Below are positions 25,041 through 32,147 of a stretch of DNA of 64,000 nucleotides, one piece after another (position 1 is the stretch's first letter; every line of letters begins with the position of its first letter). Source of the stretch: Rufibacter sp. XAAS-G3-1 (GTDB lineage: Bacteria; Bacteroidota; Bacteroidia; Cytophagales; Hymenobacteraceae). The stretch spans positions 310,001 through 374,000 of the forward strand of contig NZ_JABFAM010000004.1 of assembly GCF_013623775.1 (NCBI RefSeq). Direction: 5' to 3'. The position numbers and the translations under genes are program-made. The notes under the pieces are model-generated. The model was given only the letters and a program-made list of their open reading frames with translations. It was not told the origin of the DNA and ran no database searches.

Positions 25041-25517
25041 TTATTCTTCGTCTTCTAAGTAATAGTCCCCCGAATGGCCTTCGGCAGATTCATTGCTGAA
25101 GCGGGTGATGTCTTTCATGAAATTGTCATGGATCTCCTTGATCTTGGGCGACTCTCCCACGTGCTTTTTCAGGACTTTGGCAATATGGCTGGCTTCCTCC
25201 AGGTAGAACATATCATCGGTGGCGGTGCCTAGTTTGTCGGCGTCAATCTGCAGGAGCTCGGCCTGTAAGTCCATCAGTTTTGGGTCATCCTCGCCGTACA
25301 TGATGAGCGTACCGTGCAACTTGCTGAGCATCTCGTTGAAAAGTTCGCCCTCATACGGAAGGTTCACTTCCTCGTCATCGTCCGCGCCAAAACCGCCCCT
25401 GTCTCCTAACAGATCATCGTCGTCATCGTCTAAGGAAAACTCATCGTCAAAGTGGCTGTTCTTGAGATCATCCTCATCATAGCCAAATTCATCATCGAAA
25501 CTGCCGCGTGGTGCCAT
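25041..25517 (-). CDS. Acidic protein of unknown function
   Basis: 158 aa from the ATG at 25517; an upstream TTG (25541) would add eight residues but has no better ribosome site. The N-terminal about 55 residues are extremely acidic and low complexity (FDDEFGYDEDDLKN, SLDDDDDDLLGD, GADDDEEVNLPYEG). A predicted helical part follows: LFNEMLSKLHGTLIMYGEDD, DLQAELLQIDADKLGTA, ASHIAKVLKKHVGESPKIKE. It ends in another acidic tail (YYLEDEE). No signal peptide or membrane segment. I do not recognise the family. The charge pattern resembles nucleic-acid mimics or chaperone-like tails, but this is only an analogy. Good coding character and its own terminator support a real gene. Confidence 0.8.
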   Translation of the reverse strand: MAPRGSFDDEFGYDEDDLKNSHFDDEFSLDDDDDDLLGDRGGFGADDDEEVNLPYEGELFNEMLSKLHGTLIMYGEDDPKLMDLQAELLQIDADKLGTATDDMFYLEEASHIAKVLKKHVGESPKIKEIHDNFMKDITRFSNESAEGHSGDYYLEDEE

Positions 25518-25633
25518 ACTGTTAAAGTTTAATTCTGTCAAAAAAGTGGTTTGCCCTGGTGTACGCCGGTCTTCTTTTTACGTGTCTGTTCTAAAAAGTG
25601 CCCGACAAATAAGTAAAATTTCTTGTGTGCCCC

Positions 25634-25669
25634 GCTTTGGAGCTGTTTCCGCAAAAATAGCCTTAAAAC
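25634..25669. repeat. 36-bp palindromic repeat D, copy 10
   Basis: GCTTT-GGAGC-TGTTTC-CGCA-AAAATA-GCCTT-AAAAC, in the gap between the divergent acidic-protein and aldehyde-dehydrogenase genes. Confidence 0.65.
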
Positions 25670-25797
25670 CCATTCTTACTATTCTTAGCAGGAAAACAGA
25701 GGCGGTAAGAACCCATTTATTTGAATTTAGTTCTCTGGTGCCGGCCGTTTTCTGAGGAGCGGAGTATAGCTAAAAATAACCCAAAGCACCCACGTCC

Positions 25798-27183
25798 ATG
25801 ACCTCGCCACCGCACCTGGAAACGCTTGTCCAGAGACAAAAAGCATTTTTCGCCTCGGGGCAGACCCGCCCGCTAAACTTCCGGGTACAGATGCTGCGCC
25901 GTCTGCAAGAGGCAATTGCCCGCGAAGAAGAGGCCATTATGGCGGCCTTGGCCGAAGACTTCGGGAAACCGCCGTTTGAGACCTACGCCACCGAGATTGC
26001 CATTCTGCAGTCTGAGATAAAGTTCATGCTGCGCCACCTGCCCCAATGGACGAAGCCGCGCCGGGTAAAATCAAGCTTCCTGAATTTTCCCTCGTCAGAT
26101 GCCATCTACGCCGAGCCTTACGGGGTTTCCCTGGTGATTGGCGCCTGGAACTACCCGTTTCAACTCACGCTGTCGCCCATGCTGGGAGCCCTTGCCGCGG
26201 GATGCTGCGCCATCCTGAAGCCTTCTGAACTGACCTCGGCCACCAGCGGACTAACCGCGCGCTTGATACAGGAGCATTTTCCGCCGGAGTACCTGACGGT
26301 GGTGCAGGGCGGCCCCCAGGTAAGCCAAGCGCTGCTGGAACTGCCCTTTGACAAAATCTTTTTCACCGGCAGTGTACCCGTAGGAAAGATTGTAGCCCAA
26401 GCCGCCGCCAAACAACTGATACCCGTCACGTTAGAATTGGGCGGAAAAAGCCCTTGCCTCATAGATGAAACCGCCAACCTGTCCGTGGCCGCCAAACGCA
26501 TTGTCTGGGGAAAGTTTCTGAATGCCGGGCAAACGTGCGTGGCCCCAGATTACCTGCTGGTACAGGAAAGCGTGGCCGCCCCGTTGCTGGAAAAGCTAAC
26601 CCAAACCATCACGCAGTTTTACGGCCCCTTGCCCGCCCAAAGCCCAGACTTCGCCCGCATCATCAACGACCGCCATTTTCAGCGCCTGAGTTCCCTCCTA
26701 GACCACGCCAACGTGTATACCGGCGGGCAAACCGATGCGGCTTCGCGCTACATTGCCCCTACCCTCCTTTCCAACATTACCTGGGAGCACCCCATCATGC
26801 AGGAAGAGATCTTCGGGCCGCTGCTGCCGGTTCTAACCTATCCTTCGCTGCCCCAGGCTATTCAGCAGATAAACGCCCGGCCCAAGCCGCTGGCCCTATA
26901 TTTCTTCTCTGAAAGCAAAAAGGCCAAAGAACTGGTGCTGCACCAGACTTCCTGCGGCGGCATGTGCCTCAATGATACTATTTCCCACTTGGCTAATCCA
27001 CACCTCCCTTTTGGCGGGGTGGGGACCAGCGGGCAGGGCAACTACCACGGCAAAGCCAGTTTTGACGCGTTTTCGCACCAGAAAAGCGTGCTCATGAAAC
27101 CAGCCCATCCAGACCTGCCCCTGCGCTACCCGCCTTACGGAAAAAAGCTAAACTGGATAAAAAAGGCCTTCAAATGGCTGTAG
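25798..27183 (+). CDS. Aldehyde dehydrogenase, class 3-like
   Basis: A 461-aa NAD(P)-dependent aldehyde dehydrogenase. Catalytic C247 lies in NAGQTCVAPDYLLV and general-base E213 in LELGGKSP, 34 residues apart as usual. The NAD-binding region shows GAWNYPFQLTLSPMLGALAAGC and FTGSVPVGKIV. Length and the C-terminal basic/aromatic tail (KKLNWIKKAFKWL) fit the ALDH3/fatty-aldehyde branch, which oxidises medium- and long-chain aldehydes. The tail may lie on the membrane. No partner genes adjoin it; the acidic-protein gene is divergent and the next 0.9 kb is repeats. Confidence 0.93.
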   Translation: MTSPPHLETLVQRQKAFFASGQTRPLNFRVQMLRRLQEAIAREEEAIMAALAEDFGKPPFETYATEIAILQSEIKFMLRHLPQWTKPRRVKSSFLNFPSSDAIYAEPYGVSLVIGAWNYPFQLTLSPMLGALAAGCCAILKPSELTSATSGLTARLIQEHFPPEYLTVVQGGPQVSQALLELPFDKIFFTGSVPVGKIVAQAAAKQLIPVTLELGGKSPCLIDETANLSVAAKRIVWGKFLNAGQTCVAPDYLLVQESVAAPLLEKLTQTITQFYGPLPAQSPDFARIINDRHFQRLSSLLDHANVYTGGQTDAASRYIAPTLLSNITWEHPIMQEEIFGPLLPVLTYPSLPQAIQQINARPKPLALYFFSESKKAKELVLHQTSCGGMCLNDTISHLANPHLPFGGVGTSGQGNYHGKASFDAFSHQKSVLMKPAHPDLPLRYPPYGKKLNWIKKAFKWL

Positions 27184-27383
27184 CCGGTTGCCTGACAGGA
27201 ATAATTTGGCTGCTAGTTTGAGTAGGAATTGAATTTATATCCCTACCGGTACTGGATGATTGGTGCAACTTAGAAGGAACGGGTGGAGATCCAGAACCTA
27301 CCCCTCCCAAGCTAACCTTGCAGGGAAAAATGAGCGGCTATTTTGTTTCTGAAACTTCCAGAAAACCAAACCGCTCTTCCGAA

Positions 27384-27515
27384 TACCGCTCTTTCGGAGT
27401 TCCACTCCGGAAGCAATCTGCCGGGGAGTTCCACTCCCCTTCTTTTGCCCGTGGCTCCCGGCTGAGTGGAACTCCGCAGCAGACAAGTTGGGGAGTAGAA
27501 CTCCCCAACAGCAAG
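27384..27515 (+). repeat. Structured repeat C, copy 1
   Basis: 132 bp, roughly 85-90% identical by eye to 35029-35160. It contains two copies of GGAGTTCCACTCC, then two in reverse complement (GAGTGGAACTCC, GGAGTAGAACTCC), each a small hairpin. The last stem is GTTGGGGAG / CTCCCCAAC. Confidence 0.85.
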
Positions 27516-27589
27516 AAAAAACAGCTACTACCCAATCACCTAAAGGATCTTCCGCGCCATAGGGCCATAGAAAAAGGGGGCTTTGCTCC

Positions 27590-27860
27590 TTTCCCCGTTC
27601 CAGTCTTCCCCGAGCGCGCCTCGCTTTTGGCCTTGAATAGACTTCAGCTAAGAGAAGAAAACTTTCCAGGCCGAAAGGGCAGTGCGCGAGGGGAAGACGG
27701 GGCCCCGCGGCCGTGAGCGCTTACCGCCAAAGCTGGAACAACACTGCACTTGCACCCACGAAACAAACGGAAAAGCCAAGGGAACAGCAAACTGCGTGCA
27801 CCTGCTAACCTCCCCGAAGAAGCCAATTCCAGCCAAAGGCCAAAGCGCAGAGATGAACCA
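27590..27860 (+). repeat. Structured repeat A, copy 3 (short form)
   Basis: Core hairpin 27603-27698 (GTCTTCCCC / GGGGAAGAC, TTTTGGCCT / AGGCCGAAA) and the same downstream blocks as copies 1 and 2 (GGGGCCCCGCGGCCGTGAGC, CACCCACG, AAGCCAAGGGAACAGCA, CCAAAGCGCAGA). The upstream hairpin is missing. Confidence 0.85.
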
Positions 27861-27894
27861 AAAAGGGAATTAGCGCAACTTCCGCCAAATTTCT

Positions 27895-27930
27895 CTTTCA
27901 GGCATCTTTTTGAAAAAACAGGCCAAAAAC
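27895..27930. repeat. 36-bp palindromic repeat D, copy 11
   Basis: CTTTC-AGGCA-TCTTTT-TGAA-AAAACA-GGCCA-AAAAC; left outer block partly decayed. Confidence 0.55.
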
Positions 27931-28002
27931 AGCCATCACACTTAAAAAGCGCCATCAAAACTTTGCAAAAAGTGCTCCAAGTATAAATAGAAGAACCTGA
28001 TT

Positions 28003-28038
28003 GTTTTAGGCCTACTTTTGGTAAAACAGCCCTGAAAC
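28003..28038. repeat. 36-bp palindromic repeat D, copy 12
   Basis: GTTTT-AGGCC-TACTTT-TGGT-AAAACA-GCCCT-GAAAC, 31 bp past the stop of the acetyltransferase gene. The rest of 27184-28069 outside repeats A, C and D shows no gene. Confidence 0.8.
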
Positions 28039-28069
28039 AAACAGGCCCCTCATACCATGCTTCCCCCCG

Positions 28070-28528
28070 TTACGTTTGATAGGGCTTGATCATTTTGATG
28101 TGGTCAATACCGTCTTCGTCATACACGTCGCTGGATTGCACAAACCCGAAGCGTTCATAAAACTTTTTCGCGTACAGCTGCGCCCCAATCTTGATTGGCC
28201 CGTTCCCGAACAACCGGTACGTTTCCTCAATGGCCTTTTGAACCAACTGCTGCCCCACGCCGGTTCTGCGCACGGCGGCACTGGTGATAATACGGCCAAT
28301 GGAAAGCTCTGGATAAGACACACCGGCGGGTACCAGACGGGCATAGGCTTCCAACGTTTTGCCTCTATAAAAAAGCAAATGATGGCAGGGTGCGTCCAAC
28401 CCGTCGGGGTCTAGGAAAACACAGTTCTGTTCCACCACAAACACGGCACTTCTCAGTTGCAGCAAATCATAGAGTTCCTGTGGGGAAAGGCCGGCAAACG
28501 CTTTGGTGATAATTGTGAAGTCCATCAT
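28070..28528 (-). CDS. ElaA-like GNAT N-acetyltransferase
   Basis: A 152-aa GNAT-fold protein. ELYDLLQLRSAVFVVEQNCVF and DGLDAPCHHLLFY open it like E. coli ElaA. The acetyl-CoA-binding motif A is IGRIITSAAVRRTGVGQQLV (R/Q-x-x-G-x-G/A). The C-terminal YAKKFYERFGFVQSSDVYDEDGIDHIKM is also ElaA-like. It transfers acetyl from acetyl-CoA to an unknown amine in the cytoplasm. It stands alone on the minus strand facing the transketolase genes. Confidence 0.9.
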   Translation of the reverse strand: MMDFTIITKAFAGLSPQELYDLLQLRSAVFVVEQNCVFLDPDGLDAPCHHLLFYRGKTLEAYARLVPAGVSYPELSIGRIITSAAVRRTGVGQQLVQKAIEETYRLFGNGPIKIGAQLYAKKFYERFGFVQSSDVYDEDGIDHIKMIKPYQT

Positions 28529-28806
28529 TCCACTAAACTAGGGTATACGCGCAAAAGCATCAATAATAATTCTTCCCTCCCATGCATTTCTCTTTGCCAC
28601 TTTCATAAAACCAAAAATTTATGCCAACGTTTGCATAAAACCTTTTATCTTTATTTACGGCTTGGGATTTCAGAAGATTAAATTAATTGTTATTATTACA
28701 CTTATTAAACAATCAAGGGCTCCATCTCGGCCATTAGAACCCCAGCCATCTTTACTTTTCCTTGAGAAAGAGGCTGTTCCCAACGTTTTTCGACAAATAA
28801 ACCGAT

Positions 28807-29670
28807 ATGCAAATAGAAGAAAAAGCACCAATGCAGCTAGAGGAGCTGGAACAAGTGGCCAAGCAAGTACGCCGGGACATTGTAAGAATGGTACACGGTT
28901 GCCAGTCGGGGCACCCGGGCGGCTCCTTGGGCTGCACCGATTACCTGGTGGCGCTGTACTTCCGGATTATGATCCACTCCACCGATTTCGACATGAACGG
29001 CCAGGGCGAAGACCTGTTCTTCCTTTCCAACGGCCACATCTCGCCGGTGTGGTACAGTGTGTTGGCCCGGGCAGGCTACTTTGACGTGAGCGAGCTGAAG
29101 ACCTTCCGGAAACTGGATTCCCGTCTGCAGGGCCACCCCACCACCCATGAAGAATTGCCGGGCGTACGCATCGCCTCTGGTTCACTGGGCCAGGGTTTAT
29201 CGGTGGCCATCGGCGCGGCGTTGACCAAAAAATTGAACAATGACCCAGGTCTGGTGTTCACGCTACACGGCGACGGTGAGTTGCAGGAGGGCCAAATCTG
29301 GGAAGCGGCGTTGTTCGCCCCGCACAACAAAGTAGACAACCTCATCTCCACCATAGACGTGAACGGCCAGCAGATTGACGGCCCTACTAACAAAGTCTTG
29401 GATTTAGGTAATCTGCGCGCCAAGTGGGAAGCCTTTGGCTGGGATGTCATGGAAATGAATGGCAATGACCTGGCAGACGTGATTAGAGTGCTGGAACTGG
29501 CCAAAGCCAAAGCCTACAAGGGAAAACCTATCATGATTCTGATGCAAACCAACATGGGCCACGGCGTGGATTTCATGATGGGGTCGCACAAATGGCACGG
29601 CGTGGCGCCCAATGATGAACAGCTTTCTCTGGCCTTGGGTCAACTCACCAGCAACATGCAGGATTACTAA
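28807..29670 (+). CDS. Transketolase N-terminal subunit
   Basis: A 287-aa thiamine-diphosphate-binding subunit of a split transketolase. CQSGHPGGSLGCTDYLVAL (about residues 37-55) and the ThDP motif GDGELQEGQIWEAALFAPHN (GDG near residue 157) are clear, with DVNGQQIDGPT after it. With the C-terminal subunit it moves two-carbon units between ketoses and aldoses in the pentose phosphate pathway. The stop is 92 bp from the partner gene. The ATG at 28807 is preferred; an upstream frame at 28662 is a different reading frame. Confidence 0.94.
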   Translation: MQIEEKAPMQLEELEQVAKQVRRDIVRMVHGCQSGHPGGSLGCTDYLVALYFRIMIHSTDFDMNGQGEDLFFLSNGHISPVWYSVLARAGYFDVSELKTFRKLDSRLQGHPTTHEELPGVRIASGSLGQGLSVAIGAALTKKLNNDPGLVFTLHGDGELQEGQIWEAALFAPHNKVDNLISTIDVNGQQIDGPTNKVLDLGNLRAKWEAFGWDVMEMNGNDLADVIRVLELAKAKAYKGKPIMILMQTNMGHGVDFMMGSHKWHGVAPNDEQLSLALGQLTSNMQDY

Positions 29671-29675
29671 GCTGC

Positions 29676-29711
29676 GTTTTAAGGCTCCTTTTCTAAAAAC
29701 AGCCTTGAAAT
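29676..29711. repeat. 36-bp palindromic repeat D, copy 13
   Basis: GTTTT-AAGGC-TCCTTT-TCTA-AAAACA-GCCTT-GAAAT, starting 5 bp past the stop of the N-terminal transketolase gene, inside the two-gene unit. Confidence 0.75.
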
Positions 29712-29762
29712 GCTCACCCATTAATTTGTCCTCATCACAGGGCTTCAACTGAAAACATCGAA

Positions 29763-30731
29763 ATGAAAAAATATACCTATACAGAATCTAAAGACACGCG
29801 CTCTGGTTTTGGGGCGGGGCTGGTAGAAGCCGGTAGAAAAAACAAAGACGTAGTAGCCCTTTGCGCCGACTTGGTTGGCTCCTTGAAAATGGGCGATTTC
29901 ATCAAGGAATTCCCGGAGCGTTTTGTGCAGGTGGGCATTGCGGAGGCCAACATGATGGGCATAGCGGCGGGTATGACCATTGGCGGCAAGATTCCGTTTA
30001 CGGGCACGTTCGCCAACTTCTCTACCGGCCGCGTGTATGACCAAATCCGTCAATCCATCGCGTATTCAGACAAAAACGTGAAGATCTGTGCCTCGCACGC
30101 CGGTTTAACGCTGGGCGAAGACGGAGCCACCCACCAGATTCTGGAAGACATTGGCATGATGAAAATGCTGCCCGGCATGACCGTGATTAACCCGTGTGAC
30201 TACAACCAAACCAAAGCCGCCACCATGGCTATCGCCGAGTACGAAGGCCCGGTGTACCTGCGCTTCGGCCGTCCGGTGATTCCGGTGTTCACGCCTGCTG
30301 ACCAGGAGTTTGTGATTGGCAAAGCCTGGATGGTGAACGAAGGCACTGACGTGAGTATTTTCGCCACGGGCCACCTGGTGTGGGAAGCCATCAAAGCCGG
30401 TGAGAAACTGGCTGAGATGGGCATTTCCGCCGAAATCATCAACATTCACACCATCAAACCGCTGGACGAGGAAGCCATCCTGAAATCGGCGGCCAAAACA
30501 GGTTGCGTGGTAAGCGCCGAAGAACACAACCGCCTGGGCGGCCTGGGTGACAGCATCGCGCAACTACTGGCCAAGAACACGCCGTTGCCCATGGAATACG
30601 TAGCCGTGAACGACTCCTTTGGCGAGAGCGGCACCCCAGAGCAACTCATGAAAAAGTACGGCTTAGATGAGGAGCACATCATCAAAGCGGTGCAGAAAGT
30701 AATGGAGCGGAAGCAGGCACTGGCGAAATAA
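29763..30731 (+). CDS. Transketolase C-terminal subunit
   Basis: A 322-aa partner holding the pyrimidine-binding and C-terminal domains. TRSGFGAGLVEAGRKNKDVV begins it; RFVQVGIAEANMMGIAAGM carries the catalytic Glu of the PYR domain (about residue 61); SHAGLTLGEDGATHQILEDI follows. The last third is the transketolase C domain (DVSIFATGHLVWEAIKAGEK, AEEHNRLGGLGDSIA). It acts as a heterotetramer with the preceding gene product. A terminator at 30793-30819 closes the unit. Confidence 0.94.
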   Translation: MKKYTYTESKDTRSGFGAGLVEAGRKNKDVVALCADLVGSLKMGDFIKEFPERFVQVGIAEANMMGIAAGMTIGGKIPFTGTFANFSTGRVYDQIRQSIAYSDKNVKICASHAGLTLGEDGATHQILEDIGMMKMLPGMTVINPCDYNQTKAATMAIAEYEGPVYLRFGRPVIPVFTPADQEFVIGKAWMVNEGTDVSIFATGHLVWEAIKAGEKLAEMGISAEIINIHTIKPLDEEAILKSAAKTGCVVSAEEHNRLGGLGDSIAQLLAKNTPLPMEYVAVNDSFGESGTPEQLMKKYGLDEEHIIKAVQKVMERKQALAK

Positions 30732-30737
30732 CCCGCT

Positions 30738-30773
30738 GATTTTACCCCCAATTTGGGAAAACAGTGCAGAAAC
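30738..30773. repeat. 36-bp palindromic repeat D, copy 14
   Basis: GATTT-TACCC-CCAATT-TGGG-AAAACA-GTGCA-GAAAC, 6 bp past the stop of the C-terminal transketolase gene. The left half is divergent. Confidence 0.55.
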
Positions 30774-30792
30774 AGAAAAGAATATTTCAGGA

Positions 30793-30819
30793 AGGCGGGC
30801 TCTCACAGAGCCCGTTTTT
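30793..30819 (+). terminator. Terminator of the transketolase unit
   Basis: CGGGCTC-TCACA-GAGCCCG followed by TTTTT, 62 bp past the stop and before the HAD gene. Confidence 0.85.
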
Positions 30820-30859
30820 CGTAAACCCCATATCCAGCACCTGACTTAATTTCCATTAC

Positions 30860-31540
30860 ATGCATACCCCCACTTACAAAGCATTTTTGTTTGACATGAA
30901 CGGCACCATGATTGACGACATGGATTTCCATACCGAGGCGTGGCACCAGATTCTAAACAACGATTTACAGGGTTCCTTTAGCCGCGAAGAAGTAGCAGCC
31001 CAGATGTACGGCAAGAACAGCGAAGTCCTGGCCCGGTTCTTCGGGGAAGGCCGGTTCACGCAGGAAGAGGCCGATGAATTGTCGGTGCAAAAAGAGAAAA
31101 TCTACCAGAAAGCCTACCTCCCGCACCTTAAGCTGATCAAGGGATTAGACGGTTTCCTGGAGAAAGCGAAAGAGCAGAACATTCAGATGGCCATTGCCAC
31201 CGCCGCCATCACCTTCAACATTGATTTTGTGGTAGACAACCTGCACCTCAGGCACTACTTCAACGCCCTGGTGAGCGCCGATGACGTGTCCAAAAGCAAA
31301 CCCCACCCCGAAACCTTCCTGAAAGCCGCCGAAAGGCTGGGAATAAATCCTGAAGATTGCCTGGTGCTGGAAGATGCCCCCAAAGGCGTGGAAGCCGCCC
31401 AGAACGCCGGTATGGATTGCCTGGTCATTACCACCATGCACCGCCAAGACGAGTTCCCAGCCTATGACAACATCATCGGGTTTGTGGAAGATTACACAGA
31501 CCCCATGCTGGAGAAACTGCTCGCCGGAGAGAAGAAGTAA
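30860..31540 (+). CDS. HAD-superfamily phosphatase, beta-phosphoglucomutase-like
   Basis: A 226-aa HAD protein with a helical cap (residues about 18-85). Motif I is FLFDMNGTMIDD: nucleophile D12, but the usual acid/base Asp two residues on is N14. Motif II is in MAIATAAIT, motif III is K of SKSKPHPETFLKAA, and motif IV is CLVLEDAPKGVEAAQNAGMD. The fold and motif IV match beta-phosphoglucomutase-like phosphatases acting on sugar or nucleotide phosphates in the cytoplasm. The DxN spelling recurs in Bacteroidota relatives as far as I recall. Substrate unknown; the transketolase pair upstream makes a sugar phosphate plausible. Confidence 0.88.
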   Translation: MHTPTYKAFLFDMNGTMIDDMDFHTEAWHQILNNDLQGSFSREEVAAQMYGKNSEVLARFFGEGRFTQEEADELSVQKEKIYQKAYLPHLKLIKGLDGFLEKAKEQNIQMAIATAAITFNIDFVVDNLHLRHYFNALVSADDVSKSKPHPETFLKAAERLGINPEDCLVLEDAPKGVEAAQNAGMDCLVITTMHRQDEFPAYDNIIGFVEDYTDPMLEKLLAGEKK

Positions 31541-31550
31541 ACGGAGGTCG

Positions 31551-31586
31551 GTTTTAAGCCTTATTTTGCGAAAACAGCCCTGAAAC
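31551..31586. repeat. 36-bp palindromic repeat D, copy 15
   Basis: GTTTT-AAGCC-TTATTT-TGCG-AAAACA-GCCCT-GAAAC, 10 bp past the HAD stop codon. Confidence 0.8.
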
Positions 31587-31625
31587 CTTCTATACCTCGG
31601 ATGTTACTCTGCTCCTCCTCCTCTC

Positions 31626-31715
31626 TGTCATCCTGAAAGGGACTTGTGGGCGAACTAGAATGGCTTGGAAGTAAACGCTATTATCGTTCGCCCGCAAGAT
31701 CCTTTCAGGATGACA
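31626..31715. repeat. Inverted repeat with 30-bp arms (TGTCATCCTGAAAGG type)
   Basis: Arms 31626-31655 and 31686-31715 match at 27 of 30 positions and enclose 30 bp. GTCATCCTGAAAGGATCTTG-type strings are widely dispersed intergenic repeats in many bacteria. Confidence 0.8.
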
Positions 31716-31817
31716 AAAAAGTAAGGGTAAAGCGGTGTAAGAGTGGAGCAGCGTGAGCAGAGTAGTGAGAGCTGAACCAAACCATAAAGCCTAGCCGTCT
31801 GCCATTATTCATAGTCT

Positions 31818-32079
31818 TAACGTGAACTCGGAAATTCTCACGCATTCCGTCCCCCTTTGAAGGGGGCAGGGGGATGATTACTCGTGCTGAATACGGCATT
31901 TTGGAAGCTCCAAGAGGGGGAGGATGTACCATTGGACAGGCGGATTTCCGCCCTCTTCCGCCTTTGGCATCCCCCTACCCCCTTCAAAGGGGGACGCAAT
32001 GCGTGTACAGCCTAGTAGAAAGGCTAACAATGGAAACAAAATGGATTATCGTATCCCTTTAATTCCCAAGTTCACGTTA
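31818..32079. repeat. Nested inverted-repeat element, 262 bp
   Basis: Outer arms 31818-31836 and 32061-32079 (TAACGTGAACTyGGrAATT, imperfect) enclose inner 36-bp arms 31841-31876 and 31968-32003 that match at 34 of 36 positions (CCCCCTTTGAAGGGGG inside). The centre holds no convincing gene. It looks like a non-autonomous MITE-like element. Confidence 0.7.
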
Positions 32080-32087
32080 GTCTTACA

Positions 32088-32135
32088 TTTTCTGTTTTCA
32101 GGCTGATTTCCTGAAATCAGCCTGAAAACAGAAAA
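32088..32135 (-). terminator. Perfect hairpin (repeat D copy 16 extended) after the DUF294 gene
   Basis: A 23-bp perfect stem with a 2-base centre. The inner 36 bp (32094-32129) is repeat D: GTTTT-CAGGC-TGATTT-CCTG-AAATCA-GCCTG-AAAAC. Flanking TTTTCT/AGAAAA extends the stem and provides a U run. It lies 12 bp past the DUF294 stop. Confidence 0.75.
32094..32129. repeat. 36-bp palindromic repeat D, copy 16
   Basis: Fully paired copy; the inner block AAATCA replaces AAAACA and the opposite arm changed to match (TGATTT). Confidence 0.85.
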
Positions 32136-32147
32136 CTCTCCTCCTAT

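Noticed and set aside
28662-29084. 140-aa open frame at the start of the transketolase gene
   Set aside because: It is a different frame across the well-conserved N-terminal transketolase subunit, and its product has no sensible features.
31626-31715. The 30-bp inverted repeat as an intrinsic terminator of the HAD gene
   Set aside because: The loop is 30 bp and the sequence type is a widely dispersed repeat; the only T/A run is incidental.
31705-32106. Small open frames across the inverted repeats
   Set aside because: They consist of translated repeat arms and have no start signals or conserved residues.
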